DNA from: an uncultured Lachnospiraceae bacterium
Lineage (GTDB): Bacteria > Bacillota > Clostridia > Lachnospirales > Lachnospiraceae
NCBI GenBank assembly: GCA_934330725.1
Contig: CAKRGM010000003.1
Location: forward strand, 1-64,000
Direction of reading: 5' to 3'
DNA length: 64,000 nucleotides
This document shows, in pieces, positions 62,698-64,000 of this stretch. The notes under the pieces are model-generated. The model searched no databases and was not told the DNA's origin. It saw nothing but the letters and a program-made list of their open reading frames with translations. Positions within the stretch are counted from its first letter, which is position 1; every line of letters begins with the position of its first letter. Both the position numbers and the translations under genes were made by a program.

Positions 62698-63960
62698 TAC
62701 TAGTATAACGTAAATAAAATAAATAGACTAATATTTGTTTCTGTGGTATACTATGTCCATAAAAATATGGAGGACGTATACCATGGCTAAAGCAAAACCA
62801 CTTTCCCTTTCATCAGAAGATCGCTCACGCTTAGAAGCAATTACAAAAACAAGAACATTGCAGGCTCAGACTGTTACCAGAGCAAGAATTCTCCTGCTGA
62901 AAGCAGATGGTGAGTCTGTTGACTCTATTGCTGATAAAGTTGATCTGAACCGCAACAGCGTTCTTCTTTGCCTCAAAAAGTATACTCAGGGTGGCATTGA
63001 AAATGCCATTTATGATGCTCCTGGAAGAGGTAGAAATGCTTAAATAACTGATGATGAAAAAACGTGGATCATAAATATTGCCTGCCAACGTCCTGGTGAG
63101 TTTGGTTACTCAGCAGAAACGTGGACATATGCAAAGCTGACGGAACATATCAATAAAACTGCCGAAAGTGCTGGTTTTACAAGACTGTCAACGCTTACCA
63201 AAACAAGCATAAAAAACATTTTGGATGCAGCTGAAATTAAACCATTTCGTATCCAGTACTACTGCGAAAAGCGTGATCCAGACTTTGAGGCAAAGATGCA
63301 TGAGGTTCTTCTCGTTTATAAACAGATTGAAATGTTGTTTGATGAAAATGGTGAGCTATTCATACCTGCCGCTGAGCATGACGTACATACTTACTCATAC
63401 GATGAAAAACCGGGCATTCAGGCTATTTCTACTACAGGAAAGGATCTCAATCCAACCACAAACTGTGGAACAATTAAGCGTGATTATGAGTATAAACGTC
63501 TTAGTACGGTTTCCTTGTTAGCTGCTATTGATCTTCTTACTGGAGAGGCTATTCCATTAGTTTGTGATAAACATACGTCGGATGACTTTATTGACTTTCT
63601 TAAGCTTCTCAATGAAAAATATCCAGAAGGAGACATTATCCGAGTTATCATGGATAACCACACAGTCCACACAAGCAAAAAAGTCAAAGCATTTCTTGCG
63701 ACTATGCCAGGTCGATTTATATTTATTTTTACTCCAAAGCATGGATCATGGTTGAACATGATTGAAGGCTTTTTTGGCAAGATGACACGTCAGATGTTGA
63801 AGGGAATCAGAGTATCATCAAAACAGGAACTTATTGACCGTATCTACAAATACTTTGATGAGGTGAATGAAGTTCCAGTAGTCTATCATTGGAAATATAA
63901 AATGGATAACTTTGGCAAGGAGGATATTGGTCTAGATAATTAATTTACTGTCTACTAGTA
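62698..63960 (+). mobile_element. IS630-family insertion sequence, transposase interrupted
   Basis: The outer ends are TACTAGTA at 62698-62705 and 63953-63960, with inner similarity (GTAAATAAAAT on the left, GTAAATTAAT on the reverse complement of the right), consistent with short terminal inverted repeats and a TA target site. It contains one transposase gene on the plus strand. It inserted just after the bioY terminator. Confidence 0.75.
62783..63943 (+). pseudogene. IS630-family transposase with an in-frame TAA
   Basis: ATG 62783 follows GGAGG. Residues 1-86 form the N-terminal helix-turn-helix domain (SIADKVDLNRNSVLLCLKKY). A TAA at 63041-63043 interrupts the frame, which then continues without a shift (ITDDEKTWIINIACQRPGEF). 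The DDE catalytic residues lie after it: HTYSYDEKPGIQA, VIMDNHTVHTS and HGSWLNMIEGFFG. Without the stop the protein would have 386 residues. The interrupted copy should be inactive unless complemented in trans. Confidence 0.85.
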
Positions 63961-64000
63961 TTTAAAATTGAAATTGAAATGAAATGAAAAAATTGTGTTT

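Noticed and set aside
1..64000. CRISPR arrays, tRNA or rRNA genes.
   Set aside because: No regularly spaced repeats, no cloverleaf with TTCRANYC-type arms and no rRNA signatures were seen by eye; a tRNAscan/Infernal run would settle it.

Overview
The window looks like chromosome of a gut or rumen Clostridium-cluster bacterium, most likely a Lachnospiraceae. The DNA is AT-rich, ribosome binding sites are strong AGGAGG types, sigma-A promoters are near consensus, and the gene repertoire fits (ldh, bioY, CapA-like lipoprotein, MerR and LytTR regulators, hybrid histidine kinase). No rRNA, tRNA or CRISPR was seen. The species cannot be fixed from the sequence alone.

Layout. 1-1437 is the 3' part of a VirD4/TraG conjugation coupling gene, visibly richer in GC than what follows, so the left edge is an integrative conjugative element or its remnant. 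1550-3082 is a HigB toxin with a HigA antitoxin fused to an ImmA/IrrE-like metallopeptidase. 3188-3574 is a hotdog thioesterase. 3774-6557 is an ECF transporter operon (S component, EcfT, double ATPase). 6637-7359 (minus) is a Cys-rich Crp/Fnr regulator. 7557-36514 is a 29-kb hybrid NRPS/PKS locus. 36.6-41.5 kb is a mix of repeats, pseudogenes, a ClbS-like protein, a MarR/MATE pair and a TipA-like MerR. 41.5-62.6 kb is ordinary accessory chromosome with several frameshifted genes. 62698-63960 is an IS630-family insertion sequence.

Central system. The NRPS/PKS locus encodes A-PCP, two stand-alone thioesterases, a YbtP/YbtQ-like ABC pair, C-PCP, KS-ACP, KS-ACP-C, a free carrier, Cy-A-PCP, a degenerate-C-A-PCP, an acyl-AMP ligase, A-PCP-Cy-A-PCP-C, an SGNH hydrolase and a Sfp-type phosphopantetheinyl transferase. 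Two Cy domains carry the cyclisation motif DxxxxDxxS. One adenylation pocket reads almost exactly as cysteine, so thiazoline rings are expected. Together with the YbtPQ-like ABC pair and the ECF transporter this suggests a thiazoline metallophore made and re-imported by one locus, in the spirit of yersiniabactin or streptococcal equibactin. That function is inference. The ECF operon, the regulator and the biosynthetic operon share a GTTAG-type 16-bp element just downstream of each promoter, which ties them into one regulon.

Other structure. A dispersed element of about 130-165 bp with conserved stem-loops, ending in a ribosome binding site and ATG, occurs three times (13.6, 36.6 and 56.5 kb), with a fourth partial copy at 46.0 kb. 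Several genes at 45-54 kb carry single-base lesions, often in homopolymers, while the NRPS/PKS frames are open throughout. The phosphopantetheinyl transferase appears to be broken by an early in-frame TGA.
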